DNA of 64,000 bases from Portunus trituberculatus (GCF_017591435.1 NC_059294.1:14838604-14902603), one strand, 5' to 3'; positions 10,862 through 22,756 are shown, counted from the stretch's first letter. Numbers and translations: made by a program. Notes: generated by a model from the sequence alone, not told the origin.

Positions 10862-12450
10862 ATGATATAGGCTTCATCTACGATTACCCCTGCATGTCAA
10901 GAGTATTGAGAGAGTGGACTGTGGCTGATAGAGTCTGGAATGGTGTGAGGGTCTGGATGGGAGGCGGCTTGGTATAGCGGGTGGGCATGGGTGTGGATGC
11001 ATGAGCGGCACTGGTTGGGGTAACACTGGGGCTGGGCAGGCTCTCGTTCCACAGTTTACATGGAAATCGCATCGTTTGCATCCCGAAGCAGATCCCGGTG
11101 GCCGACACGGGAGTGAATCAGATGAAACTTTTATGCATGCATCTTTGTGCCTCAGTGAATGCATCCCCAGGCGTGTCGGTGTATGGGAGCTTCGGGTTTG
11201 CTGCTATTCTGTGCAGTATTACCGGTGCGTGTCCATAAAAGGGGAGAGGACTCACTCGGGGGCTGCATCTTTTTACTGCTTGCGTTGGGAAGGAAATGTG
11301 TTGTGCTGGTGGCAACATTGACGGTTTGCCGACTGTTTTTTTTTTTTTTTAGGGTTCTTTTGTTTTCCTGGCAGCCCTCACGGGGGAGTGGGCGTGTAAT
11401 TAGAGTTAGGGAGGCCAGCAGTCACGGCAGTGGATGTGTTTTCCTTAACACTGATCCAAAATGCATGTATACCGTGGCTGTGACAAGATACCACAAATGA
11501 ACACAAAAAATAAACAACAGCTGACCTATTGGCCATAAGAGGCTGTTTGCGATATTACCAACTATGCTGTTAATCAAGAGATTTAGGAAAGTAAAGGCTC
11601 GCTCTTTGCCCTTACCGATTCACCGTCAGTGTCATACCTTCAGTGTCTCTCTCTCACCAGCTCGCCCTTATTGCATCACCATCTCCCCCTCATACACAAC
11701 ACCCACATCTCCTCCCTCTCCAAATCCCCTCACTAGCTCTCCCTCACCCCTCACCCTTCTCTGCTTCAGGGGTGAGAGTTTGCTCTAAGCTGTAAAAATG
11801 TTGAAAGACTCCCGTGAGCCACACTGCGCCAATAAACGTTGCATTATTCATTGCATTACTGTGCTCATGACTCACGCGATGAATAAGTCAACAACAACAG
11901 TTTGTCGAGTACCAGAGTTCGACACAATACGATGCTTATTAAGGAATTCTCCGACCCTTTTACTCCTCTTCCTTCTCTTTTCCCCGTCACCATTTTCATT
12001 TCTCGAAAGAAGTAAAGTCTGTACTCCTCAGAAACCAGAATTTTCATCAAGTAAGGTCATTATTATTGCTGGAGAGGAACATGACCAGTAGCATGCACTT
12101 GGATGTGGACAAGTCACCTGGTCTCGTGGCTTCGTGTCCTGTCATAGTGAGGTCATAAAAGTGAAGTTTGTGTACTGCTAATGGTGACAGGAAAGTGAGC
12201 ATGAGTAGGTGATAAAACAATAATTATGGTATACTAGAGTAACGGGGAGACAACTTAGCACGGCAGAGGGACGGCAGAAGGTAGGTCAGACCGAGAAAAA
12301 AGAAGCTTGCATTGGAAACTTAAATAGTAAAGATTGCATTGGTGTCTGATGGTGGTGCATGGTCACTAAATTTGCCAAGGTGATGGTGATAACAATGATG
12401 ATTCAGTGATAGAGGGAATGATGACGAGGGATAAGGAAACGTTCATCTTC
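10862..12450. other. Unique sequence, no gene recognised
   Basis: 1.6 kb of mixed sequence. The 11001-11500 part is open in several frames and holds a T14-AG acceptor-like site near 11351, but no paired donor or recognisable protein. A pyrimidine-rich block spans 11640-11765. Confidence 0.45.
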
Positions 12451-12608
12451 ATCTACGGACACGCCCACGAGCACGCACACCGTTCATCTTCCCCTGAAAA
12501 AAAATCATGAGTCATTACAGGATTCCGGGTCTTGCTTTCGGTTGCAGCAAAAAAGTGACTCGTTTTTTGTGTGACGCGAAACATTATGGATTGAAGTGCG
12601 GCCCGGCG

Positions 12609-12745
12609 TGACGTGATGTGCGGCACTCGGCGGCTCCCAGGTACAATCACATTAATTAAGGTGTAAAAATGGGTTCCCTTAAACGAGAGGCGGGAGAGAG
12701 GCGGGGATGGGCGGGGTCAGACCAGGGCGGGGCGGGGTGGGGCGT
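12609..12745. promoter_or_regulatory. CRE / homeodomain / GC-box cluster
   Basis: A CRE-like TGACGTGA at 12609-12616 and ATTAATTAA at 12651-12659 are followed by repeated GGCGGGG/GGGCGGG boxes at 12688-12745, matching the Sp1/KLF-type site. The surrounding 12590-12760 is locally CpG-rich. This composition fits a TATA-less promoter or enhancer, but no transcript start or linked exon can be shown from sequence. Confidence 0.35.
12725..12742 (+). other. G-quadruplex-capable run
   Basis: GGG-C-GGGG-C-GGGG-T-GGGG: four G runs separated by single-base loops. This is the pattern expected to form a very stable parallel quadruplex. Confidence 0.8.
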
Positions 12746-12857
12746 GGTTGGTAACTGGGCAAAATGGTTCTCCGGATGCAATTAGTACACTCGGCACTGC
12801 GAACCGAAACGAATTTTTCTCCGTATTAGTAATGGACAGATGCACCTTTCAGTCTGG

Positions 12858-12902
12858 GTCTGTCTGTCTGTCTGTCTGTCCGTTTGTCTGTTTATCTGTC
12901 TC
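12858..12902. repeat. (TGTC)n tetranucleotide repeat
   Basis: Five perfect TGTC units, then variants with TTTG and TTTA. Confidence 0.9.
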
Positions 12903-12980
12903 TAGTTTGTTTTGTCTGTGTATAATGTTATTATTTATACTTTCGTGGGTATGTATGTATGTAATATGTACTCGTATGTG

Positions 12981-12983
<3 letters not shown>

Positions 12984-13054
<71 letters not shown>

Positions 13055-13130
13055 CATCTGCCTTCTTATATTCCTCCTTTCCTTCTTTCTTTCCTTCCTT
13101 CCTTCCTTCCTTCCTTCCTTCCTTCCTTTC
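12984..13130. repeat. (CT)n and (TTCC)n repeats
   Basis: (CT)n at 12984-13051, a 30-bp spacer, then about twelve TTCC units at 13081-13130. Confidence 0.96.
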
Positions 13131-13143
13131 CTCCTAAATTCAG

Positions 13144-13207
13144 GCTGCCCTTTGTTCCGGCCGAGAAGGTCCCACCACCAGCCAGCCTCGGTCACAGATG
13201 AACTGCG
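13144..13207 (+). CDS. Possible 64-bp exon
   Basis: A pyrimidine tract of decayed TTCC repeats ends in AAATTCAG at 13143. After 64 bp there is a consensus donor GTGAGC (GT at 13208-13209). Two frames are open across it and neither gives a recognisable peptide. The tract is supplied by the microsatellite, so the acceptor is weak evidence. Confidence 0.12.
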
Positions 13208-14007
13208 GTGAGCAATGCTTCCCCCGTCCTCACCTTTTGTCCTCCACGACGCAGCTAAACTTTATTGTGGCCTGGGGTTGTTTTTTTCTCTTTTCCCTTC
13301 CGTCGCAAAGAGTTAGTGGCTTTTTCTCTGCTGGCTTTTTTTCTCCCTTACTTTTATTTTTATTTTTATTTATTCATTTATCTATTTTGTTGAAGGAGAA
13401 ATGTTGAGGACGTTGTGTTTCACGTTGCTTTTTTTTTCATATTGTGTTATTTATTTTCGTTTTTTTCTGTCTTTGTTTTTGTTATTTTTGTCGTGTCTCT
13501 CATTTTCGTCATTCCTCATTAGTTTTTGTTCTTACCCTTCCTCTTCGTCGCCCACCGCTACCTCATCCATCCACTGCAACACTTTCTTCTCCGCCTTTTA
13601 GTCTCTTCTCGTAATGACTAATTTAGCCGTGCCCTGTCTTAACTCGCAATCATTAATCTCTTTCCACTCCTTTTCAACACATTTTTTTTTTTTTTGCTGT
13701 TTCCCACACCACCTTACCTTGAACTCCATCAGACAGGGCCTCGCATTGTCCACTCCTCAAACTTCGCTAGTCACAATCATAGGAATAACCTGAGCGGCCC
13801 TACAAACTCTTCATTTCTTTCTGTATGTTCCACAGGAGACTCGATCTTAAGCCGTCTTTGTGGGTTTTAGTTATTCCTCTCACGGCACGTCCTTCTTTTC
13901 TTTTTCTTTCCGAGCGCTGCCTTGAGGAGCCGCCCCAGTGTGTCCAGCAGGTTTCCCTTGTTGCTGCGACGCCTCCAGGGAGTGTCTGTGAGCCATTTAA
14001 TTCATTG

Positions 14008-14010
<3 letters not shown>
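13208..14010. other. Pyrimidine-rich unique sequence, no gene seen
   Basis: Strong T bias at 13260-13530 with several T runs, then more balanced sequence. Nothing supportable. Confidence 0.5.

Positions 14011-14072
<62 letters not shown>
14011..14072. repeat. (CT)n microsatellite
   Basis: 62 bp, perfect. Confidence 0.98.
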
Positions 14073-14076
<4 letters not shown>

Positions 14077-14278
14077 ATGTATATATTCGTGTCGCACTGT
14101 TTCTTTCCATGTTCACGCATCTTTTCCGCTCCTTCTCTTTTTCCTCCTCGTTTTTTTTATTATTTTTTCTTCGTATAGTCTTGTTTGCGCCAACGTTGCT
14201 TTCGTGTAACCCTGTTTTAAGTCAATTTTCTTTCTCCAAATTCTTTCTTCTCTTTTATCCGCGTATCCATTGTTTGCA

Positions 14279-14361
14279 CCTCCTCCTCCTCCATCTCCTC
14301 CTCTTCTTTTTCCTCCTCCTCCTCCTCTTCCTTCTCCTCCTCTTCCTCCTCGTCCTCCTCC
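14279..14361. repeat. Imperfect (CCT)n repeat
   Basis: 83 bp of CCT units broken by CAT, CTT and CGT variants. Confidence 0.85.
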
Positions 14362-14881
14362 AACCTTAGTTTCTTTGCTAAATTTCCTTTTTCCTTGCAA
14401 TTTTTCCAATCTTCACTCTTCCCTTACGCTTCTGCCTCGTGCCTTCTGCTGCTGCTCTCCCCTTTCCCTTCTTCTTGTTCTTTTCACTCGCCCCGGAGAT
14501 TTCTGAATGCGTCCAGAGATGCATACAGGAAGGGACACACGCTTTGCTCCATGTCTTGTAATTATGTGACGCAGTCCGCCTCATGCGTGCTGAAAAGGAG
14601 ACAGATGGGGCCATTATCTCCAGAAAGGAAGGAGAATATACTGGGACGCTTTTTTTGTGTGTAGGGAAGGATGGAGGAACAGCAGCAGTGTGATGGAGAA
14701 ACAGCAGGGGGTCGAGGCAGCAATAGCGATGATGGGAGGGAGTGATAAGGATGATGGAGGGCGCAACGCAGGTGATGTTTGAGAAACGATGAGGTTATAG
14801 GAAGTGAAGTAGAAGGTGCTGGAGTTATAGAAAGGTGTTCAGAGGATATCAAATAGTGGTAGGGTGACGAGAAGCTTGTTG
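14362..14881. other. Unique sequence, no gene seen
   Basis: Pyrimidine-rich to about 14480, then purine-rich and GAT/GAG-containing to the MITE. Confidence 0.5.
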
Positions 14882-15095
14882 TTAACCCCTTGAGTACCGT
14901 GACGCGTTTCCATATTCATTCTGGTGACTATTTGGTGATTTTATACAGCTTTAGAATATTATGTGGGGGACGAAAATAGTGAAGACTGTGGCCATTAATC
15001 TTCTGAGCTCCATAGAACCTTCCTAATGTCAATAAAATGGTCTAATCGTACAAAAATCTCGAAGAAAAAATGTCTCTCAGTATTGAAGAGGTTAA
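14882..15095 (+). mobile_element. TTAA-flanked MITE, copy 2
   Basis: Perfect TTAA at both ends (14882-14885 and 15092-15095). The left terminus is CCCCTTGAGTACCGTGACGCG; the right is the reverse of CCTCTTCAATACTGAGAGAC. Longest copy at 214 bp. Same orientation as copy 3, opposite to copy 1. Confidence 0.87.
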
Positions 15096-15282
15096 GGGGT
15101 GGTGATGTCGGGAAGCGAGGGTGTGTTGGGTGAATGGAGTAGCGGGATGTGCAGCTTCTGTATACATTTTTTTTCCCATTGTTTGCGTTGCCGTGCGCTG
15201 AGCCCTTCGTCAGGTTGTTGAACTTTAGGATTAGCGCGGAGTTTTAGACGGGGTAGGAGACTGGTGTTCGACGGTAAGGAAA

Positions 15283-15329
15283 GAGGAGGAGGAGGAGGAG
15301 GAGGAGGAGGAGGAGGAAGTAGAATAATG

Positions 15330-15377
<48 letters not shown>
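15283..15377. repeat. (GGA)n and (TAA)n repeats
   Basis: (GGA)n at 15283-15316 and (TAA)n at 15325-15377. Confidence 0.97.
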
Positions 15378-15647
15378 GGAAGAAAATGAAGAAGGAGAAG
15401 AAGAAAAGAAACGATATGTAAAAAATAAAAGTTAGGGGATTAAAAGAAAATCTAAGAAGAAAAAGATACGACAATCAGTACACGACCGAGAAAAGAAAGA
15501 GGATGTCTGGGAAAGCAAGAAATGTAGATGGAGGAAACTGATACGAAGAATGAAAGGTGAAAGTAAAGGAAGAAACTATAGTGCACAGAAAGATGACTTC
15601 GTGGAGAGAAGGAACAAAAGTCGAGGTGGTGACGGCAACGGCTGGGA

Positions 15648-15685
15648 AGAGGAGGAGGAGGAGGAAAAGGAGGAGGAGGAGGAGG
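15648..15685. repeat. Imperfect (GGA)n repeat
   Basis: 38 bp with one GAAAA interruption. Confidence 0.88.
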
Positions 15686-17080
15686 TGCACAGGGAAGAGT
15701 TGAAAGAGCACGAAGAAAGACGGATATGAAATTTGACTCTTGATACGGACAACTAGATTCAAGTTGTCTAAAGTTTCCTGACATGATCAGATCCTGACAG
15801 GGAGGTGAAGGGGGGCTCATCCGCTTCTCCTCGTCCTATCAGCCACACTATTACCAGCTCTTACCTTAATTTCATGAAGTAGTGTATAAATGTCGAGCAT
15901 CGCCTTTGTTCCTCACAAATTCACTCTTAATCTTATCCACTGAATTGTCGATGTCGCTGTGTGAATCTAACAAGAGAACGAAGAAGATTGGAAGCGTTCT
16001 CTTTGTCGTTCCAATATGCCTCACTTCTCGCGTCATGTTCAATGAAACTCGGGAATCATTGATGTTTATTCGACCTGCGAGCTTCCAGTGCAAAGGTGTT
16101 TTATTCTGCTTGAAGGCTTGAGGAAATGTGTGCATTGGTTGCTGTTAATTGAAGAGGAGATCAGGGAGAAGCACAAGACTTAATAAACCTTCCAACAATA
16201 ATATCTTGCCACACCAAATACATTGTGGAAATGAACAATGCACAGGAACCTAAACGTTTATAAATAAATGAATTGATGATATAAGGAATACCTTTACTCA
16301 TAACTTGTTCAAACATCATGTGAATTATCAGTTTATAACAGAGATTCCTTGCGCCATGCACCTAACTGTTTGGTATAAGGCAACGAGAATAAGATCAATT
16401 TAATATAGTTCTTTACCCTTGAAAATCGCCTACAAATTCCCTGCCAACACATCCAGACAAAAGCTGGCGAGGCTGAATTCACTGCGTGGAGAAATTATAC
16501 ATAAATTACACATAGATTATTGTAAGCAAACCGTGCATCGTTACGCGAGGTTGACTTGATGCAGCCCACACAAATGCTTCTCCCAGGCGGCAAGTAGGAA
16601 GCAGCCGCCAAGTTTGACTGAGAGAAGGAGGGCGCGGCGTACAGCTCTCCCCGTCACGGCCCGTCACGAGTCCTGACGCGGCGGAACACAAAGAGACATG
16701 CTGCCAGTCATCACAGGCACGGCAAGGACGTTTTTCGCCCCCTTATCTTCTTCTTGTTATTGTTGTTGTTGTTGTGGTAGTGATGGTAGCTTTTTTATTC
16801 TATTTTACATTTAATATTTTGAAATATCTTAATATCTGAATATTTCTTGAAATATTTCTTATGTCCTCCAAAATTCGACGGAAAAACAAAGATAAAGTAA
16901 ATATTAGGTAACACGCGCATCCCATCCTCCAATCCTGTGCCTTTCTTGTGACGTTAATAAACTCGTAAGACGTATTGAATTTGTTTTGATATTGTACTTA
17001 ATAGAAATTTGTTTATCCTGTTGTTGATACCTTTTATTGTTGTATTGAATACTGCTGCTCCACAATCCTGTAAACGTTGT
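15686..17080. other. Unique sequence, no gene recognised
   Basis: Open frames on both strands at 15872-16135 overlap each other and match nothing I know. A CpG-rich patch lies at 16540-16690; AT-rich sequence follows from 16740. Confidence 0.45.
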
Positions 17081-17100
17081 TGTGCTGTGTTTCATTTCAG

Positions 17101-17270
17101 GCGAGCAAGGCCAGAATGCTGACATTTCTGAATATCATGCAGGCAGGTCAATAAATCTAAAGTTTAATAATAAATGGTATGAAATCCCAAGTGGAAGCTG
17201 CTGGAACTCAACCAATAAAGAAAGTGAACACAGCCTTGGCCGCTGTTTGCTAGATTTGCATTGCCAATAA
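17101..17270 (+). CDS. Possible terminal exon, unknown protein
   Basis: A textbook acceptor (T/G-rich pyrimidine tract, TTTCATTTCAG ending at 17100) opens a frame in phase 1. It runs 56 codons from 17103 to a TAA at 17268-17270 and begins EQGQNADISEYHAGR. The residues are varied and include three Cys (GSCWNS, GRCLL, LHCQ). AATAAA-like words occur at 17150 and 17213, but both are upstream of the stop. No family is recognised. It could be chance, as flanking sequence is AT-rich. Confidence 0.25.
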
Positions 17271-17650
17271 TAGCATGTCCTTTCTAATTTATAGTAATAA
17301 TATTCGCAAATTACCACGCCGATGTTAGCAGAATATCATAGCCCACATTATTCTTTTTTTTTGACTCCAGGGTAAAAAGTGCAATGACAGCGTTTATTGG
17401 TTATGGCAGGCATTGTTGAATTGTATCAATCAACATTCAGCACTCAGCCACACCTTTCTTCACCAAAACATCAAAAAATGTACGTAAATCCCACTCCAGT
17501 AATAAGAAACATGACCCAATTCACCTTTTCATCCTTACTGCCCATATTCACCACAGACCTTTACACCCTCAAACATTCCTGAAGTTAAAGCTATTCTGTC
17601 ATTCCTACAGTAAGTAAAAATTTCTGCACGATTCTGGGCTCTTTCCCTCT
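17271..17650. other. Unique AT-rich sequence, no gene seen
   Basis: A donor-like ACAGTAAGTA occurs near 17609 without an exon I can define. Confidence 0.5.
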
Positions 17651-17705
17651 CTTCTTCTTCCTCCTCCTCCTCCTCCTCCTCCTCCTCCTCCTCCTCCTCC
17701 TCCTC
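17651..17705. repeat. (CCT)n microsatellite
   Basis: About 55 bp, entered through CTT units. Confidence 0.97.
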
Positions 17706-17799
17706 TGATCTTACTGTATAATAGGGGATGAATTCTGTATCCTTTGACCTTAATCCTCGTAAATCTGAGGGTATTTGTGCATCATCTCCGTTTGCTGGT

Positions 17800-17800
<1 letters not shown>

Positions 17801-17873
<73 letters not shown>
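17801..17873. repeat. (AG)n microsatellite
   Basis: 73 bp. Confidence 0.98.
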
Positions 17874-17876
<3 letters not shown>

Positions 17877-18113
17877 AAATATATCACAATAAACAGTAGG
17901 GCGACCTGATTTGTATGATGACAGATAAGACTGGGCGCCCCCTAGGCCTACTGCTTATGGGATTTCACCGATAACTCAGTCGTATAGAGGCAGCCATATT
18001 TATTGGGGCGCAGGGACGGGAAGGGAAGGAAGCAGAGAGCAGAAGGGGCGGGAAGGCGAGGGTTTTATGGAGGAACGTACAGGAATAAGGGATGTATGTG
18101 TCTGTAGTAATCG

Positions 18114-18118
<5 letters not shown>

Positions 18119-18165
<47 letters not shown>

Positions 18166-18230
18166 CTTATTTTTCTAAGTATTTGTGAATCCAGTTTACT
18201 AAATACGTAAAAAAATGCATCATGCTTCAG

Positions 18231-18315
<85 letters not shown>
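18119..18315. repeat. (AG)n ... (CT)n inverted pair
   Basis: (AG)n at 18119-18164 and (CT)n at 18234-18315, with a 69-bp loop between. The single strand can fold into a ~46-bp hairpin. Confidence 0.97.
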
Positions 18316-18318
<3 letters not shown>

Positions 18319-19241
18319 CCTCCTCCCTCCCGCATTCCCTCCATCCCTCCGTCCTCTCCCAAGGCCACGTAATAGAAAGAAAATGAGATGCTGTAGTGTA
18401 AAAAAGAAACATCTCTACATTTTTTATGACTTTGCCGCGGGAAATCTGTGGAAAATTTTAGTGGAATGTTAAAAAGACTGCGTAGGAGAGATAAGACACA
18501 CAAAACACACAAAAACATGTCTTTTTTCTTTTTCTTTTTCTCACGTGAAGGTTTCTATGCAAGGACAGGAGACAAACGCTCTTTAGTTACGAAGCTTTCT
18601 AAAGGTTCACGGTGTTCCTACTCAGTGGTTGCCTTCACTAGAAATCGCAAGGAGTGAGAAGAGCTACTTATATTAAAGAGGGTATTTTTTGGACAGTGGA
18701 AGGGTGAAAATACTAGGGTGGAATTTTTGTTCAACATGGTGTTCTTACGATTCTCACTCCGTCAAAGTTATTATTGCTATTTTAGACAACCAGCCAGCGG
18801 ATAATGGAAAAGCAAGGAACGACTATTATTTCCAACACCACATGGCAGTCTCATGAACACGAAGGTACAAAACAATGGGATTAGGCATACACAAGCCAGT
18901 GTAGTCAGTAAATGTAATTGTGACTTAAGACAATTAGTTTAAAGACGAAAAAAATTATGTTGCAGCTGAAATTTTTGCGCTCTTTGTGGTCTTTGTTTTA
19001 AATTTTTGGAAAGCTCAGGAAAAAAACCCTGCTGAGTTGCTGGTTCCATTTAACAGGTGAAAGGCTTCAGACTATACAAACCACCCCGTCAATAACATGA
19101 TACTAACTAGTACACTGCGATCATATCTTATTCTTATCCTTACTTTTTACACCAATTTTACGCCTTCGTTCGTACCAATGACGGTAATGACATTGTACTC
19201 AGTTCCTGCAGTAACTCCCTTCTCCCTGCAACTCTCCCCCT

Positions 19242-19243
<2 letters not shown>
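18316..19243. other. Unique sequence, no gene seen
   Basis: AT-rich, 0.9 kb, with no splice-bounded open frame. Confidence 0.5.

Positions 19244-19309
<66 letters not shown>
19244..19309. repeat. (AG)n microsatellite
   Basis: 56 bp perfect plus one A insertion at 19301. Confidence 0.97.
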
Positions 19310-19640
19310 TGACAGTAGGAGGGGATGGGGTGGGGGAGCAGTGAAGGGTCGGGCAAGAGGTGCAGGATCTGGGGACATTGAACAAGGTAATTACACTAAG
19401 GACGCGGCATTTCCTTCTCGTGTGGTAGCGTCCTCGTCGTGGTTAGGTAGGAAGTGCGGAGGGGCGGCGGCGACACAAAAAGTGGTCATTTGATGGTGTA
19501 GTTCTGTCTGTAACTTCGTTGTTTTTTTTTTTGTTTCGAGTTATTTTGTGTTGCTGACGGATTGGAGTGAGTGAGTGAGTGCAATTACTCGTCTGTGGGG
19601 AGGGAAAGAAATTGTTCAGATATAAATCACCACCACCACC

Positions 19641-19642
<2 letters not shown>

Positions 19643-19701
<59 letters not shown>
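19643..19701. repeat. (GA)n microsatellite
   Basis: 59 bp, preceded by (CAC)4 at 19628-19640. Confidence 0.98.
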
Positions 19702-19703
<2 letters not shown>

Positions 19704-19770
19704 ATCACCATTACCAGCGTTATGTTAAAGTGCCATCTCCTTTCCCTTTTCTCCTTCATCTACTCTTATT

Positions 19771-19799
19771 CTCCTCCTCCTCCTCCTCCTCCTCCTCCT
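19771..19799. repeat. (CCT)n microsatellite
   Basis: 29 bp. Confidence 0.96.
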
Positions 19800-20035
19800 T
19801 CTCACTTTCGCATTCACAAGGCCGCATTTCGCCTCTTTCTCTGACATGGCCGCAAATTAAAATGCTCCGTAGTTCCTCTCCTTTCCCCTTGCTCCTCTCC
19901 CTCTCACCCCTCACTCCCATTCCTTCCATTCTTTCTGGTTCCTCCCTTTGTTCCTTTTCGCTCTTCCCATCTCTTTCTCACTGGTATGGACCCCCTGCTG
20001 ACTTTCCTGCCTCACCCTCCCTCTCTTTTCTGCTT

Positions 20036-20042
20036 CTCTCTC

Positions 20043-20114
<72 letters not shown>
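20036..20114. repeat. (CT)n microsatellite
   Basis: 79 bp with one CA interruption near 20044. Confidence 0.97.
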
Positions 20115-20116
<2 letters not shown>

Positions 20117-20690
20117 CATTTTTACCATTTTCGTTCAATCTTTTGCGGTTCAGATTTTATTTTTTGGGATTCCTTTACTGTTTCTCATTCTACTTCTACT
20201 TTATTTTTCATTTATGTATTTTTAAAGAAATTTCCTGCACAACTCCTGTATTCTTCGCTGTATTTTTTTTCCTAATGCATAAACAGGTTTCTTCTTTTCT
20301 TGGTCTTTCTTTTTTTTCTTCTGTTCTGTGTTCGGGGTTTTATTTTTTGTGTAACAGCTTCTATTTAAACTTTGTCTTGGGATTTTTTTATCTTTCACAA
20401 TTATTTATTTATTTTCTTTAAATCATCTTGTAGTTGTTTTTTTTTTTGCATCATTACATTTCATTTTATTCACGCTGTTTTTAGTTTATTTTCTTAGTGT
20501 ATTCTCCTTTTTTTTGTTTGTTATAATCTTTTCTTGAACTTTTATCTGATTTTTCAGTTTACTATTTCTTCTTCTCTTTTCTATCATATCTTATTATTTT
20601 ATTGTATTTTTTTTTATCTGGGACTTGATAGAAACATCCATTGAAACCCTCCCTTATTTCTTTTCTCTTTTAACCAACATTTTCCTGTTC
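20115..20690. other. T-rich domain
   Basis: Strongly T-biased + strand with many T6-T10 runs. Open frames coding Phe/Leu/Ser follow from that bias, and no gene is called. Confidence 0.7.
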
Positions 20691-20970
20691 CTCGTCTTCC
20701 TTGTCATCTCAGCCTTCCACCTACGTACATTTGAGGCATAGAAAACATGATTGCGGCTGTAGTGACCTGACCTAGTTGAAGTGATTGACCTGGCCTGAGA
20801 AATCAACCCAGATGATGGCGTCCAATGAAAAGGTTTCGATTCCCCTCATGTGGAGCTTATTGAAAATGGTCGGCTTGTTACAGAATGCTGGGACTCCTGA
20901 ATGATTGCTGCCGATAGTAAAGGAGGGAGGAGCAAGGGTGGTCAGGAGGGAGAGATATATGTAGGAGGTC
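20691..20970. other. Unique sequence, no gene seen
   Basis: Balanced composition; contains GACCTGACC/GACCTGGCC near 20765-20797. Confidence 0.5.
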
Positions 20971-20992
20971 GGAGGAGGAGGAGGAGGAGGAA
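20971..20992. repeat. (GGA)n microsatellite
   Basis: 22 bp. Confidence 0.93.
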
Positions 20993-21058
20993 GGCGTTGT
21001 GGTATTATTGGAAGTAGTAATAACAGTAACAGCAACGACAGTAGTAGCATTCATATTG

Positions 21059-21059
21059 A

Positions 21060-21126
<67 letters not shown>

Positions 21127-21130
21127 ACTG

Positions 21131-21167
<37 letters not shown>

Positions 21168-21491
21168 GCCTCGTTTTCCACTACAACAGTTATTGATACT
21201 GATACTAATATAGAAGAACTGTACCATCGGCAACAAAACAATGAAAAGGACAGAAAAAAGAAAGGGAGACAGAAGAAGAAGAAGAAGAAGAAGAAGAAGA
21301 AGAAGAAGAAGAAGAAGAAGAAGAAGAAGAAGAAGAAGAAGGAAAAAAAAAAGATGAGGATGAAGAAGAGCAACAACAACAACAACGACAACAACATCAA
21401 ACGACAACATCAAACATCAACATCAACTAGCAACCACCACCACCACCACCACCACAACAACAACAACAACAGGAGCAGCAGCAGCAATAAT

Positions 21492-21529
<38 letters not shown>

Positions 21530-21569
21530 CTACTACTACTACTACAACAGCAACAATAACAACAACAAT

Positions 21570-21620
<51 letters not shown>
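21059..21620. repeat. Mosaic of seven kinds of triplet-repeat block
   Basis: In order: (CTG)n 21062-21126, (CTA)n 21131-21167, (AGA)n 21271-21340, imperfect (CAA)n 21371-21420, (CCA)n 21433-21455, (CAA)n 21456-21470, (GCA)4 21474-21485, (CAA)n 21492-21530, (CTA)5 21530-21545, and (CAA)n with CAATAA variants 21551-21620. Nearly all share the 3-bp frame, giving very long homopolymer-type open frames that are not evidence of protein. Confidence 0.97.
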
Positions 21621-21791
21621 AACGACATCCACCAAAATAACCGTAATGATGTGACCAATTTTCGTGAATCAGGATCAAGACTCTCTCCCCTTTTATGGCT
21701 TTTGGCAATGTGGCGGTGAAGGAGGCGAGAACTTTTCCGACGGAGCGAGGGAGAGAGAGAGAGAGAGGAGGCAGGGAGGGAGAATATTATA

Positions 21792-21840
21792 CTGGCTGGC
21801 TGGCTGGTTGGTTGGCTGGCTGGCTGGCTGGCTGGCTGGC
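21792..21840. repeat. (CTGG)n tetranucleotide repeat
   Basis: Twelve units, two of them TTGG. Confidence 0.96.
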
Positions 21841-22469
21841 GGCGAAGGGGTCTTTCTGTCTGTCTGTTTGGGGCTGCTGGCACGGATGGGAGTGAAAAAA
21901 AAGGAGGGAAACAAAAGGAAAAGTGGAAGAATTTGTTGGTTCTCTTTGCTATTTTCATATTTTTTTTCATTTATAAATTGACTCCTTTTGTGTTTTTATT
22001 TTTGCTTAGTTTTATTTGAATCGATGTGTTTTATTTATTTATTTATTATTATTATTGTTATTTTTTCGTTGTCTGTCTTTGTGGAATCATAAAGTGTAAT
22101 CCTTTTATTTTTTTTCTAATTTCTTAATCGATGTGTGTCTGCCTTTGTGTCTGCCTTTGTATCTGCCTTTCTGTGTCTGTTTCTTTTCGGCAGTTTTTTT
22201 TCATATCTGTCTCTTTCTAAGTAGCTCCATAAGTAGATTATCTTTTTTTTTTTTTTTTTTTACTCAATGTGTCTTCCTCTGTGTCTGCATTTTTGTCTGT
22301 TTCTACGTCTCTTTGTACATCTACCTCTGTCTTTCGTCCCTCCGTCTTATTGTTCGTGTCTCTAAACTCACTATCGAAGAAAATGGTTCTGTGCAATTTG
22401 CTGGGAATGACGTTCGAAAAACTGTGCCTATGAAGAAATATAAACAATAATATTAGTAAAAACGATAAT
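21841..22469. other. T-rich unique sequence, no gene seen
   Basis: Contains a T run at 22241-22260 and scattered CTGTCT words. Nothing supportable. Confidence 0.5.
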
Positions 22470-22477
22470 GGTAGTGA

Positions 22478-22478
<1 letters not shown>

Positions 22479-22542
<64 letters not shown>

Positions 22543-22750
22543 TTACGTCTGGTTCCCCTATTACATTAGGGCTAGGACGGTGCCTCCTTACAGAGGAGTC
22601 AGGAGGACTTTGGTTTTGGCATTTGTGAACCGTTACCCCAAGTGGATGCCCTTCCTAACCTCGGACCGTGGACAGGATTCGAACCCGTACGCTTGAGAAT
22701 GGGGCCCACAAAGCGCGCGCGGTCCAACTGCACCACGGCGGCCCCGCAAC
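22479..22750 (-). mobile_element. tRNA-derived SINE with poly(A)-(TA)n tail
   Basis: On the reverse strand a tRNA-like head starts near 22745 with an A-box-like GTGGTGCAGTTGG and a perfect B box (GGTTCGAATCC, 22676-22686). The body follows to 22545, then an A19 run (22526-22544) and (TA)n (22480-22525). A 9-bp direct repeat GGTAGTGAT lies at 22470-22478 and 22751-22759, just outside the element: a convincing target-site duplication. It places the poly(A) and (TA)n inside the insertion. Body and head differ from SINE copies A-D. Confidence 0.85.
22480..22544. repeat. (TA)n plus poly(T): SINE tail
   Basis: 46 bp of TA joined to T19. Reads as poly(A) then (TA)n on the SINE strand. Confidence 0.95.
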
Positions 22751-22756
22751 GGTAGT

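Noticed and set aside
11337..11353. T14-AG acceptor-like site
   Set aside because: No paired donor or convincing frame, and T runs of this kind are common throughout the window.
15872..16135. Opposing open frames on both strands
   Set aside because: Neither shows recognisable motifs or splice boundaries; simultaneous openness suggests chance.
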